From the NCBI GenBank assembly GCA_005889475.1, contig VBGT01000011.1, positions 1 through 34,285 of the forward strand: a stretch of 34,285 nt of DNA, in the 5' to 3' direction. The position numbers and the translations under genes are program-made. Below the pieces are notes generated by a model. The model was not told where the DNA came from and made no database searches. It was given only the letters and a program-made list of their open reading frames with translations. The stretch is from Chloroflexota bacterium (GTDB lineage Bacteria > Chloroflexota > Limnocylindria > Limnocylindrales > CSP1-4). This document shows positions 1 through 8,635 of this stretch, in pieces (position 1 is the first letter of the stretch; each line of letters starts with the position of its first letter).

Positions 1-125
1 AGTCGGCCGAACCGCCCGACGCTGAACTCGCCCTCCAGGGTGGTCCCGCAGGAGCGGCAGTGCAGTCGGGTCACGGCGAGCTCGCCGGAGCAGACGGGGC
101 ACGTTGAGATCACATCGTGCGGCAT
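1..125 (-). CDS. DUF2089-like zinc-ribbon regulator, N-terminal fragment (runs off window edge)
   Basis: Reverse complement from ATG at 125 reads MPHDVISTCPVCSGELAVTRLHCRSCGTTLEGEFSVGRFGR..., with CxxC...CxxC and the DUF2089-type 'TRLHCxSCGTTLEGxF' pattern. Confidence 0.75.
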   Translation of the reverse strand, partial: MPHDVISTCPVCSGELAVTRLHCRSCGTTLEGEFSVGRFGR

Positions 126-336
126 GCGGTTCCTTTCGTATGTGCCACGACTCTCGCATACCGATTTTCACTTTGTCAATAGTGTCTTTCTATTTAGGTA
201 TTCCGCTGGACGTGGTTCGCACCACCGCGCGCTCGTGCGCAATGCACCGTTGGGCGGGGCGGGTGGGCATTCCCGGATGACCCCACCGGGAGCATTGGAC
301 GCCACGAGGGTCGTGCCGCGACGCGCCGCCATGCGG

Positions 337-370
337 ATTCATCCCGTGCCACGCTCACGCCGGGATGATT
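337..370. repeat. Inverted repeat ATTCATCCCG-N14-CGGGATGATT (9/10 arm match), possible hairpin
   Basis: Read directly; lies in the noncoding region downstream of the 488-1000 gene. Confidence 0.4.
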
Positions 371-416
371 TCGCGCCGAGCGGGCGGCCAGAAGTCGTGC
401 TCAGGCGTGTAATGCA

Positions 417-457
417 CCGGGGGGAGAATCCGGGGAGAATCCGGGGAGAACCGGGGG
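417..457. repeat. Short tandem repeat, unit about CCGGGGAGAAT (11 bp, ~3 copies)
   Basis: ccggggggagaat/ccggggagaat/ccggggagaa/ccggggg read directly. Confidence 0.7.
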
Positions 458-487
458 CGGCCGCCACGCAGGCGCGCCCCCACGGGA

Positions 488-1000
488 TCAGCCGACGGGC
501 GCGGCCTCCTGCGGGACCAGGGTGGCGCCGGGGAAGTAGAACCCGAGCATCAGGCTCGCCGCGACGCGCTCGACGGCATACCGATTCACGTGCACGTGCT
601 CGCGGGTGGCGCGGGCGACGTCGTCGCGGTCGATCAGCTCGATGGTGGCGTCGCGCAGGCTGACGAAGGTACTCCCCGGGCGAGCGATGGCGCGCTCCGG
701 ATCGAAGCCCGGATGCGTCGCGAGCGACCCGGCGACGCGGTACGGCCCGACCTCGAGGGTGATCGAGTACCAGGTCATGTGCACCGTCATCTCGAGCTCG
801 GGGGTGACGATCAGCAGGATGTCGTCGGGTGGCACCTTGAGGTCGCCGCGGTGGCTGGGCGGGCCGCCGTCAATCGGGTACCAGCGAGCGTCGGTGAGTG
901 TGAGGGGCATGGTGAGATCGGGCCCGTTGTTGCTCAACGGCACCCGCGCTGTCGTCCCGGCGAGCACGCCGGTCGGCGTGAAGATCTCGACCTCAGCCAT
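488..1000 (-). CDS. Conserved hypothetical protein
   Basis: 170-aa ORF (MAEVEIFTPTGVLAGTTARVPL...) with purine-rich SD-like GGGGGAAG upstream of ATG; no family recognised. Confidence 0.65.
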   Translation of the reverse strand: MAEVEIFTPTGVLAGTTARVPLSNNGPDLTMPLTLTDARWYPIDGGPPSHRGDLKVPPDDILLIVTPELEMTVHMTWYSITLEVGPYRVAGSLATHPGFDPERAIARPGSTFVSLRDATIELIDRDDVARATREHVHVNRYAVERVAASLMLGFYFPGATLVPQEAAPVG

Positions 1001-1106
1001 CGACTTCCCCCGAAGCGGCCGCTGGTCGAGCCATCTTCGCGCGCGCGGGCTCGTTGTCGAGCGGGCATCCCGTACTCGCCGGGGAGGCCAGTGGTACCGT
1101 CCGCCG

Positions 1107-2372
1107 GTGGCCGGACCGGACCGAGGCGCAGCCGAGCTGATCCGCTCGATCGGGCTCCTTGCGGACGGGCCGGTGCGCTGGGGCCAGCCGGTGCCGGCCC
1201 GCGGCCCGGGTATCTACGTCGTCGAGCTGGGGGCACCGCTGCCGACGGCCCCGCTGGAGCTGACCAGAGTCGGCAAGTGGCTGGAGCGCCTGCCCGGGCT
1301 GCAGCTCGACGGTGCTCGGCCGAACTCCCGGGCGCTGTCGGCGCGACTGGCCGCGCTTTGGTGGCCCGATGCGAGAGTGCTGTACGCCGGCGCCACGGAC
1401 CGCTCGATCGGCGGCCGCGCGGCGGGACTCGTCGCGCACGTGCCCGGCGATCGGCAGCCGCATCCCGACGGCCAGTGGCTGCACCTGCTGCGCGGGGTGG
1501 AAGGGACGTTGGGATTGCGGCTCTGGTGGGCGCAGACCGACGCGACCGAGGAGTATCTCGACGCCCTGCTCGACGCCTTCGGGGCGGATCGTGGCCCGTC
1601 CCGGGACCGGCCCGCCGGCGCGCTCGCGCTGCCGTGGGCGAACACGCGTCGGCCGACCGGTGAGCGACAGGGCCACGGGATCACCGGCTCGATCCTCCCG
1701 GAGCCGGTGCGCGCTCCTGTGCCGCCACCGCGCGTGGTCGACCTGCCGCCGGGCGACGCCGAAGGGGCCAGGCTCGAGGATAAAGGCGCGGGAACGACCC
1801 GTCGGGCGCCGCAGGGACCAATCGCTCCCCAACGCCCCGCTCGCCCGCTTGCGCCGGCGAAGCCCGTCGCGGCTCGCACCCCGAGGCGCACGCCGGCCGC
1901 GCACGTCACCAAGGCGCCCGAGCCCGTCGAGCTGTCACAGGGCGCGCTCGACCGGATGACGGCCGAGCTGGACGAGCTGACGCGCGTCAAGCGTCCCGAG
2001 GTCGTCGCCCGGATCAAGACCGCGCGCGAGCACGGCGACCTCAAGGAGAACGCCGAGTACCACGCCGCGCGCGAGGAGCAGTCGTTCCTCGAGGGCCGCG
2101 TCCAGGCACTGGAGGACCGGATCCGGCGGGCCGTCGTCGCGGACGAGACGGCGACGGGGCGGGTCCTCATCGGATCGACGGTCAAGGTCGAGACGGGCGG
2201 CGACGAGGTCACGTATACGATCGTCGGGAGCGCCGAGGCGAATCCCGCCGCGGGTCGGCTCAGCAGCGCCTCACCCGTGGGCGCGGCGCTGCTCGGGGCG
2301 CTGCCTGGCGCCGAGGTCGAGGTCAGGACCCCCCGGGGGCCGGTCCGCTACCGGGTGCTCGCCGTCGACTGA
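1107..2372 (+). CDS. GIY-YIG-like domain fused to GreA/GreB-type transcription elongation factor
   Basis: In-frame GTG at 1107 preceded by TACCGT-N6. N-terminus has PGIYVVEL...VLYAGATDRSIGGRAAGL...TEEYLDALL. C-terminus is GreA-like: LSQGALDRMTAELDEL...HGDLKENAEYHAAREEQSFLEGRVQALEDRI plus FKBP-like C-terminal domain. No ATG/GTG/TTG in frame immediately before the GreA part. Confidence 0.75.
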   Translation: MAGPDRGAAELIRSIGLLADGPVRWGQPVPARGPGIYVVELGAPLPTAPLELTRVGKWLERLPGLQLDGARPNSRALSARLAALWWPDARVLYAGATDRSIGGRAAGLVAHVPGDRQPHPDGQWLHLLRGVEGTLGLRLWWAQTDATEEYLDALLDAFGADRGPSRDRPAGALALPWANTRRPTGERQGHGITGSILPEPVRAPVPPPRVVDLPPGDAEGARLEDKGAGTTRRAPQGPIAPQRPARPLAPAKPVAARTPRRTPAAHVTKAPEPVELSQGALDRMTAELDELTRVKRPEVVARIKTAREHGDLKENAEYHAAREEQSFLEGRVQALEDRIRRAVVADETATGRVLIGSTVKVETGGDEVTYTIVGSAEANPAAGRLSSASPVGAALLGALPGAEVEVRTPRGPVRYRVLAVD

Positions 2373-2380
2373 CCCGGCGG

Positions 2381-2935
2381 TCAGATGCGGCCGCGCCGGC
2401 CCATGGCGCCCAGCACCAGGATCGCGGCGCCGAGGACGATCAACCCGGTGGCGAGGACCGGCTCGGCCAGGGGCAGGGCATCGCCGCTCAGGTGGAGCAG
2501 GCCCTCGAAGAACAGCCCGAAGGCGACGAACAGCCCGAGCCCGGTGAGCAGGATCGGCACGCCGTTGCGAGCCAGGTCCGGCTGGCGCGTGATGAGCCCG
2601 TAGACGATGAACGCGAGGCCGACGCCGCCGGGCGCGACCAGCGCCCAGGCGTACGCCCACGTCGCCCACAGCCCGGTCGCGGCCTGGACCGACAGCACGA
2701 TGCCGGCCATCGACACGATGCCACCCGGGATCGCGAGCCCGAGCCCGGCACGCCCGCCGATCGCAACCCCGCCGGCGAACATCACGATGCCGGGGATCAG
2801 CACGAACAGGGGCCAGCCGAGGCCCAGGATGTCGATCGACAGCGCCCGGCCGAGCAACGCGAGTCCGCCGATGACCACCAGCGCGAGGCCGAGGACGACG
2901 GTGCCTCGCTCGGCCTGGTTGCGACCCATGTGCAT
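2381..2935 (-). CDS. Multi-pass membrane protein
   Basis: Start MHMGRNQAERGTVVLGLALVVIGGLALLGRAL... with several hydrophobic segments; GGAG upstream of ATG at 2935; last gene of a minus-strand cluster. Confidence 0.7.
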   Translation of the reverse strand: MHMGRNQAERGTVVLGLALVVIGGLALLGRALSIDILGLGWPLFVLIPGIVMFAGGVAIGGRAGLGLAIPGGIVSMAGIVLSVQAATGLWATWAYAWALVAPGGVGLAFIVYGLITRQPDLARNGVPILLTGLGLFVAFGLFFEGLLHLSGDALPLAEPVLATGLIVLGAAILVLGAMGRRGRI

Positions 2936-2949
2936 GCCGCTGGGCTCCT

Positions 2950-3486
2950 TCAGGGGCGGTGCGCCGGCAGCGCGTCGACGAACGCGCGAACCCGATCGAG
3001 GACGTCCTCGAGCACCGGCCGAAGGGTATGCCCGAGCCGCGGATAGGTCACGAGGCTTGCGTCGGGCAGCTGCTCCACCGCGGCACGCAGGAGCGCGATC
3101 CGCGCGAAGGGGTCCGCCTCGCCCGAGAGGAGCAGGACGGGACAGGCGATCGACGGCCAGTGCGCGATCCGCGCGTCGGTCCGGTCCGGCCGGCCGGGTG
3201 GATGGAGCGGGTAGCTGAACAGCACGAGCCCGGCGTAGCCCGCCCCCGCCGCGGCGGCGAGGCTCGCCACCCGGCCGCCGTACGACTGCCCGCCTGCCAC
3301 CGTCCGAGCACCATCCGGCACGGCGGCACGCCAGGCGGGGACGGCGTCCTCGGCGCGACGCTTCGGCAGGTCGACGGCGTCGGCGGTGATGCCGCGCCGG
3401 CGCAGGCCGTCGGCGAACGGCGCCATGCTCGCGGCCGTGCCGCTCGCCCCGTGGCCGAGGTAGACGTGGATCGGGCTGTGCGCCAC
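2950..3486 (-). CDS. Alpha/beta hydrolase (KANL3/Tex30/dienelactone-hydrolase-like)
   Basis: Nucleophile elbow GGQSYGGR, acid in SGEADPF, His in RLGHTL; N-terminal LGHGASG. Confidence 0.8.
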   Translation of the reverse strand: MAHSPIHVYLGHGASGTAASMAPFADGLRRRGITADAVDLPKRRAEDAVPAWRAAVPDGARTVAGGQSYGGRVASLAAAAGAGYAGLVLFSYPLHPPGRPDRTDARIAHWPSIACPVLLLSGEADPFARIALLRAAVEQLPDASLVTYPRLGHTLRPVLEDVLDRVRAFVDALPAHRP

Positions 3487-3501
3487 GCGGGCTCCCGGTG
3501 C

Positions 3502-4347
3502 CTACAGCTCGCGCCGGCGCAGCTGGGTCACGGCGAGGGCGAGGATGAGCACGACCCAGATCACGCTCCAGGCGACGATCGCCGGCGCGGGACCGGTCGC
3601 CGCGAAGAACGGGCTGGTCCGGGCGACGAACTCGCCTTCGCCCGCGTTGATCACGAACGACGGCTCGAGGCCGTAGACGACGCCCTGCCACAGCGCGTCC
3701 GTCGGCAGCAGGAAGCGCGACGCGTCGCTGGCGGTCACAAGCGACGTCGTCCCCAGGGCCAGGCCGATCTTGCCCAGCACCCCGGCCATCCACGCGAGCC
3801 CGTACGCGACCACCGCGATCGCGCCACCCGCGATCGGCGGCAGCCGGGTCGACAGCAGCACCGTGAGCGACAGCAGCACCAGTGCCTGGCCGGCGAGGTA
3901 CGCCACCGGCAGGATCGGGTCGGGCGGCACGTAGCCCGACACGAGGCCCACGACGCCGATGGCCAGGAAGCCGGACACCGCGGCGTAGCCGACGATCACG
4001 ATCGCGAGCCCGAACCAGCGGCCGAGCAGGTACGAGGCCCGCGGGAGCGGCCGCGCGAGCATCGCCTGGGCGATGCCGTTCTCGAGCTCGGTGGCGATCG
4101 CCGGCGAGCCGAAGAACGCGGCGGTCATGACCAGCACGAAGCCGAACATGAAGGCGATGAAGATCAGGATCTGCGAGACAGCGAACTTGATCTCGAGATC
4201 GGTGACGCCGTGGTCGCGGGCGGCAGCGATCAGGCTCGAGACGCCCCAGGCGGTGAGCGAGACCGCGATCGCGGCGAGGATGACGAGCACCCATAGCACG
4301 CGCCGGCGAGCGGCCTCGCCGATGGTCAGCCTGGTGATCGCGAGCAT
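3502..4347 (-). CDS. ABC-2 type transporter permease
   Basis: 281-aa hydrophobic protein directly downstream of an ABC ATPase; ELENGIAQAMLARPLPRASYLLGRW motif typical of ABC-2 permeases. Confidence 0.8.
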   Translation of the reverse strand: MLAITRLTIGEAARRRVLWVLVILAAIAVSLTAWGVSSLIAAARDHGVTDLEIKFAVSQILIFIAFMFGFVLVMTAAFFGSPAIATELENGIAQAMLARPLPRASYLLGRWFGLAIVIVGYAAVSGFLAIGVVGLVSGYVPPDPILPVAYLAGQALVLLSLTVLLSTRLPPIAGGAIAVVAYGLAWMAGVLGKIGLALGTTSLVTASDASRFLLPTDALWQGVVYGLEPSFVINAGEGEFVARTSPFFAATGPAPAIVAWSVIWVVLILALAVTQLRRREL

Positions 4348-4351
4348 CAGC

Positions 4352-5317
4352 TCAGCGCAGGCGTGGCGCGCTCGGCGTGCCGGCCGGCGGCCGGTCGCGG
4401 GCGACGAGCTCGAGGAAGCGCTGCTCGAGCGAGCTCCGGCCCGATCGGACCTCGCTGATCTTCGCGCCCATCGACACGAGCTGGGCGACGAGCTCGGGGA
4501 CGTCCTCCGCGTTCATCGGCCGGATCGCGAGGAGGTCGCCCTCGAGCGTGGGCGGGCCGAAGCGCTCGATCGCCGGCAGGTCGGACTCGCTCAGGCCAGT
4601 CAGGCGGATCAGCGTCTCGGCCTGGCCGAGCACGTCGTCGAGCTCGCCGCTGGCGACGACCCGGCCGTGGTCGATGATCGCCACGCGGTCGCAGACCTGC
4701 TCGACCTCGCTCAGCAGGTGCGAGTTGAGGAACACCGCGGCACCCCGAGCCGCGGCGCCTCGCACGATGCCCCGAACGTCGACGCGGCCGACGGGGTCGA
4801 GGGCCGAGGTCGGCTCATCGAGGACGACGAGCGCCGGCTCGCCGAGCAGGGCGACGCCCAGCCCGAGTCGCTGCTGCATGCCCTTGGAGAAGCGCCCGAC
4901 GAGGTCGCCGGCCCGATCGGCGAGCCCCACGATCCCGAGCGCCTCGTCGGCTGCCTTGCCGCGTCGCGAGCGGGGCATGCCCATCAGCTCGCCGTGCAGC
5001 GTCAGCACCTCGCGCGCCTTGAGCCAGGGCTGGTAACGGAACAGCTCCGGCAGGTAGCCGACCTTGCGTCGCGCCCCAAGGTCACCCAGCGGAGCACCGA
5101 GGATCTTGCCACTGCCGCCGGTCGGCCGGGCGAGGCCGAGCAGGAGCTTGACGGTCGTGGTCTTGCCGGCGCCGTTCGGGCCGAGGAAGCCGAAGACCTC
5201 GCCTCGCCCGACGGTCATCGTCAATCCGGCCACCGCCTCGATCTGGCCGTACCGCTTCTGGAGATCGGTGACCTCGATCGCCGGCAGGTCGAGCGACAGG
5301 CGCGGCATGGGAATCAT
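4352..5317 (-). CDS. ABC transporter ATP-binding protein
   Basis: Walker A GPNGAGKTTTVK, signature FSKGMQQRLGL, Walker B LVVLDEPTSALDP, H-loop NSHLLSE. Start taken at ATG 5317 (alternative 5308); the track ORF begins at TTG 5329. Confidence 0.92.
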   Translation of the reverse strand: MIPMPRLSLDLPAIEVTDLQKRYGQIEAVAGLTMTVGRGEVFGFLGPNGAGKTTTVKLLLGLARPTGGSGKILGAPLGDLGARRKVGYLPELFRYQPWLKAREVLTLHGELMGMPRSRRGKAADEALGIVGLADRAGDLVGRFSKGMQQRLGLGVALLGEPALVVLDEPTSALDPVGRVDVRGIVRGAAARGAAVFLNSHLLSEVEQVCDRVAIIDHGRVVASGELDDVLGQAETLIRLTGLSESDLPAIERFGPPTLEGDLLAIRPMNAEDVPELVAQLVSMGAKISEVRSGRSSLEQRFLELVARDRPPAGTPSAPRLR

Positions 5318-5360
5318 CGTGACAGACAAGCTGACACGACGTCACGGCAACCTCAGCGGC

Positions 5361-5498
5361 ATGATCGAGATCGAGATGCCCTGCTGTGGGACCGCGACCC
5401 TGGTCGAGGAGCTGACGGACAGCGTCGGCTGCGAGACCTGCGGCGTGGTCCTGGAGCTGGACAGTCCAGCAACCGAGGCGCTCCCCGTCGCTGCCTGA
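5361..5498 (+). CDS. Small (45 aa) zinc-ribbon-like protein
   Basis: MIEIEMPCCGTATLVEELTDSVGCETCGVVLELDSPATEALPVAA, in frame inside ORF 5064-5498; CC...CxxC. Confidence 0.5.
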   Translation: MIEIEMPCCGTATLVEELTDSVGCETCGVVLELDSPATEALPVAA

Positions 5499-5526
5499 TC
5501 CCGGGCGGTCGGTAGGATGGCGCGCG

Positions 5527-6261
5527 ATGCCGTCGCGCTCCCCTGCCCCGTCCTCGGCCGGCGCTCGCCTTCGCGACGCCATCGTGGCCGCCGGGCGCCG
5601 GCTCGGCGCGCGCGGCCTCATTGCAGCCGGCGAGGGCAACCTCAGCATGCGGCTCAGTGACGAGCAGCTGCTGATCACGCCTGCCGGCAGGCGCAAGGAC
5701 GAGCTCGCGGCCACGGACCTCGTGGTGGTGCCCGATCGTGGCGGGCGAGCGGCGTCACCCGGCGCTGGCCTGCAGCCGAGCTCGGACATCGCCATCCACC
5801 GTGCGATCTACGCCGCCCGGCCGGACGTGCAGGCGGTCGTCCACGCGCATCTGCCGGCCGCCATGGCGCTGACGCTCGCCGGCCTGGTTCCGGACCCGGC
5901 GGTCCTGCCAGAGACCGCCCTCTTCCTGCCGCGGCTGCCGTTCGTGCCATTCGCGGCGGCCGGCAGCGCCGAGCTCGCGCGGGCCGTGGCACGGGCGATG
6001 TCGGAGGCCCCGGCGCCGCTCCCGGGCGCTGCCCTCCTCGATCGCCATGGCGCGATTGCGGTTGGCGGCGGGGGCTCGGATCCCGCGGCCGCCATCGACC
6101 AGGCGCTGGATCGCCTCGAGCTGGTCGAGGTGCTGTGTCGGGCCTGGCGCGACGCGCTGCTGCTCCAAGGCGCCGCGACCACGCCGAGCGGTGGGGCTAT
6201 CCTTCGGCCGCCGAGCACCAGCCCGGGAGCGCCGGCGCGAGGGAGGACCAGGAGGCAATGA
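5527..6261 (+). CDS. Class II aldolase/adducin family protein
   Basis: AGEGNLSMRL...LLITPAGRRKDEL...PSSDIAIHRAIYAARPDVQAVVHAHLPAAMALT; TAGGAT-N8-ATG upstream. Confidence 0.85.
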   Translation: MPSRSPAPSSAGARLRDAIVAAGRRLGARGLIAAGEGNLSMRLSDEQLLITPAGRRKDELAATDLVVVPDRGGRAASPGAGLQPSSDIAIHRAIYAARPDVQAVVHAHLPAAMALTLAGLVPDPAVLPETALFLPRLPFVPFAAAGSAELARAVARAMSEAPAPLPGAALLDRHGAIAVGGGGSDPAAAIDQALDRLELVEVLCRAWRDALLLQGAATTPSGGAILRPPSTSPGAPARGRTRRQ

Positions 6262-7025
6262 TCAACGTCCGTGCGCTCGTCGCGGAGGCCGTCGGCACGT
6301 TCGTGCTCGTGGGCGTGGGCTCGCTCGGCGTCGCGAGCGCCGTCATCGTCGGCGGGCAGAACGCCGGCCTGCTGGTCGTGATCCTGATCGTGCCCTTCGC
6401 CTTCGGACTTGGCCTCCTGGCGGCGATCGCCATCGCCGGCGACGTGTCCGGCGGGCACTTCAACCCGGCGGTGACCCTCGCAGCCGTGCTCGACAACCGC
6501 ATCGGTTGGGCCACGGGCCTTGCGTACGCGGTCGCGCAGGCGGTGGGCGCCTTCGCCGCGTCGCTGTTCATCCAGCTCGTCCTGTCGGCCGACTTCGTCC
6601 GAGCCACGGTCAACCAGCCGGGGCCGATCGGTCAATCCCCGCTCGACCAGGACCTGCACGCCTTCTCAGTCGAGATCGTGCTCACCGCGATCCTCGTCGC
6701 CGTGATCCTGACCGTCACCGCCAGGCGACCGCAAGCGGCGCTGTTCGTGATCCCGCTGACCCTGGTCGTCATCCATTTCGCGGGCATCCCGATCAGCGGC
6801 GCCTCGGTCAACCCGGTGCGATCGCTCGCGCCGGCGGTCGTGTCGGGGACGTACACCGGGCTTTGGATCTACCTGACCGCGCCGTTCCTCGGCGCGATCA
6901 TCGGCTGGGGCCTGTTCCGCTTGTTCAACCCGGCCGAGGACGAGGACGCCGAAGCGGCGGACGAGTACGACCAGGACGAGGACGACGACCTCGACCTGGA
7001 CGACGAGGAGCTCGAGCCCGCCTGA
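6258..7025 (+). CDS. MIP/aquaporin family channel with acidic C-terminal tail
   Basis: MINVRALVAEAVGTFVLVGVGS...GGHFNPAVTL...GASVNPVRSLAPA; ATGA overlap with the aldolase stop; GGAGG upstream. Confidence 0.88.
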   Translation: MINVRALVAEAVGTFVLVGVGSLGVASAVIVGGQNAGLLVVILIVPFAFGLGLLAAIAIAGDVSGGHFNPAVTLAAVLDNRIGWATGLAYAVAQAVGAFAASLFIQLVLSADFVRATVNQPGPIGQSPLDQDLHAFSVEIVLTAILVAVILTVTARRPQAALFVIPLTLVVIHFAGIPISGASVNPVRSLAPAVVSGTYTGLWIYLTAPFLGAIIGWGLFRLFNPAEDEDAEAADEYDQDEDDDLDLDDEELEPA

Positions 7026-7048
7026 TCACGCTCGGCCCCGCCGCGCGG

Positions 7049-8635
7049 TCAGGCCGCCGGGGCGCCCGCCGTGAGACGGTCGAGGATCGTGCCCAGGTCC
7101 CGCCGGTACGGCAACCCCTCGAAGTCGTGCAGCGGGTCCGGCTCGAGTGCGTGCTCCTCCTGCTTGCCGCCGCGGCGCACGTACACCACGGGGTAGATCG
7201 ACGCCCCATCCGACTCGATCGTCATCGCGACGGCGTCCGGACCGCCCGCGTCGAGGAAGTGGGTCAGCGGCAGGATGCCCTCGTCGCGCGGCCCCTCGTC
7301 GGGATCGAGGCTGACCACGCTCGCGAGGTAGGCCTTCTGGTGCCACAGCTCGGGGGCGCGGGTCGCCTCGGCGAGCAGGTGGTCACGCAGGTCACCGATG
7401 TCGAGCGCCGGCCGCTCCGGCTCGATGCCGAAGTGGCGTCGAGCGAGCTCCCGGACCAGGACTCTCGCGTTGTAGCGGTACCCGTGGAGGGCGCCGGAGT
7501 TGGCCGGGATGCCGTGCTTCTTCAGTCCGGCGGCGCCCTGGGTGATCGTGCCGGCGAAGGAGATCCCGGGCACCGACGCGCTCTCCCAGTAGTCGGTCTG
7601 GGCGGGCAGCTTCGACTGGCCGAACGTGGCCACGCCGAGTGCTGGGAGGTCGCGCAGCGGGCAGACGAACCCGGTCGCGGCGATGACCTCGTCGGCCTCG
7701 ACGCTCAGGGGCATCGCGTTGTCGCTGCGCTCGAGGTTGACCTCGAACCTGCCGGACTCCAAGCGCCGGATGCCCTTGGTGCTCGCCGACAGGATGTCGA
7801 CGCCCCCGCCCAGGATCGAGTCCTCGAACGGCTGGACGTAGCGGGCACGCACCCCGACCAGCGAGCGCGTCTCGATCGAGGTCTTGGCCGGCGACGGCGA
7901 CGAGAGCGAGATCCGGCTCGCCCACTGGAGCAGGCCGGTCGCCAGCTCGAACCCCGAGTTCTGCTTGCCGATGATGAACAGCCGCTTGCCCGCATACGAC
8001 GCTGCATCTCGGGTGTCGGCGTAGTGGACCGCGAGCTCGATGCCCGGGGTCGCGGGCGCGTATGGATCGGCCACGCCGACGGCGAAGATCGGGAAGCGGC
8101 AGCGGTACTCGCCGTCGGAGGTCACGATGACGAACCGGTCGCCGTCGGCGGCCTCCTCGCGCCGGGTCGAGTCCCAGCGGCAGCCGTATCGAACGGCAAC
8201 CCCGGCGCGCGCCGCAAACGCTTCGAGATTGGACTGCATCTCCGGTCGCGACGGGAAGTCGGACGTGCCGTCCATGAACTCGGTAGCGATGCCGCGCAGC
8301 TCAGGCTCGAGCGCGAGCAGGCTGTTCCAGTCCCAGCGCTCGAACTCGCGCGACGCCCGGTCCGCCGGCGCGTACGGCTTGGTCCAGGACAGCAGTCGCT
8401 GGAAGAACGGCCAGCGCCGGAACATGCCGCCGGGACCGTCGTCGCCAGAGATGACCGCGTGCTCGATGCCTAGCCGACCCAGGAAGTACGAAGCCTGGAG
8501 CGCGCCCGGCCCCGAGCCGACGATGACGATCGGGTATTCGCCCGGCGGGTACGGACGCGCCGAGCCGGCAGCCGGCGCGGGACCTGCGGCGGCGCTCGGC
8601 GCTGCGACCGGCCGGGGCGCGGGCCCTCGGTCCAT
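7049..8635 (-). CDS. FAD-dependent oxidoreductase / flavin-containing monooxygenase-like
   Basis: IVIVGSGPGALQASYFLGRLGIEHAVISGDDGPGGMFRRWPFFQRL; second motif IIGKQNSGFELATGL; VIAATGF. Start ATG 8635 overlaps upstream stop (ATGA). Confidence 0.85.
   Translation of the reverse strand: MDRGPAPRPVAAPSAAAGPAPAAGSARPYPPGEYPIVIVGSGPGALQASYFLGRLGIEHAVISGDDGPGGMFRRWPFFQRLLSWTKPYAPADRASREFERWDWNSLLALEPELRGIATEFMDGTSDFPSRPEMQSNLEAFAARAGVAVRYGCRWDSTRREEAADGDRFVIVTSDGEYRCRFPIFAVGVADPYAPATPGIELAVHYADTRDAASYAGKRLFIIGKQNSGFELATGLLQWASRISLSSPSPAKTSIETRSLVGVRARYVQPFEDSILGGGVDILSASTKGIRRLESGRFEVNLERSDNAMPLSVEADEVIAATGFVCPLRDLPALGVATFGQSKLPAQTDYWESASVPGISFAGTITQGAAGLKKHGIPANSGALHGYRYNARVLVRELARRHFGIEPERPALDIGDLRDHLLAEATRAPELWHQKAYLASVVSLDPDEGPRDEGILPLTHFLDAGGPDAVAMTIESDGASIYPVVYVRRGGKQEEHALEPDPLHDFEGLPYRRDLGTILDRLTAGAPAA

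Noticed and set aside
606-1106. N-terminal extension of the 588-aa ORF ending in GreA
   Set aside because: Overlaps the opposite-strand 488-1000 gene and lacks domain signal; GTG 1107 is the better start.
6047-8473. 808-aa plus-strand ORF across the aquaporin and monooxygenase genes
   Set aside because: Out of frame with aquaporin and antisense to the monooxygenase; both alternatives have diagnostic motifs.
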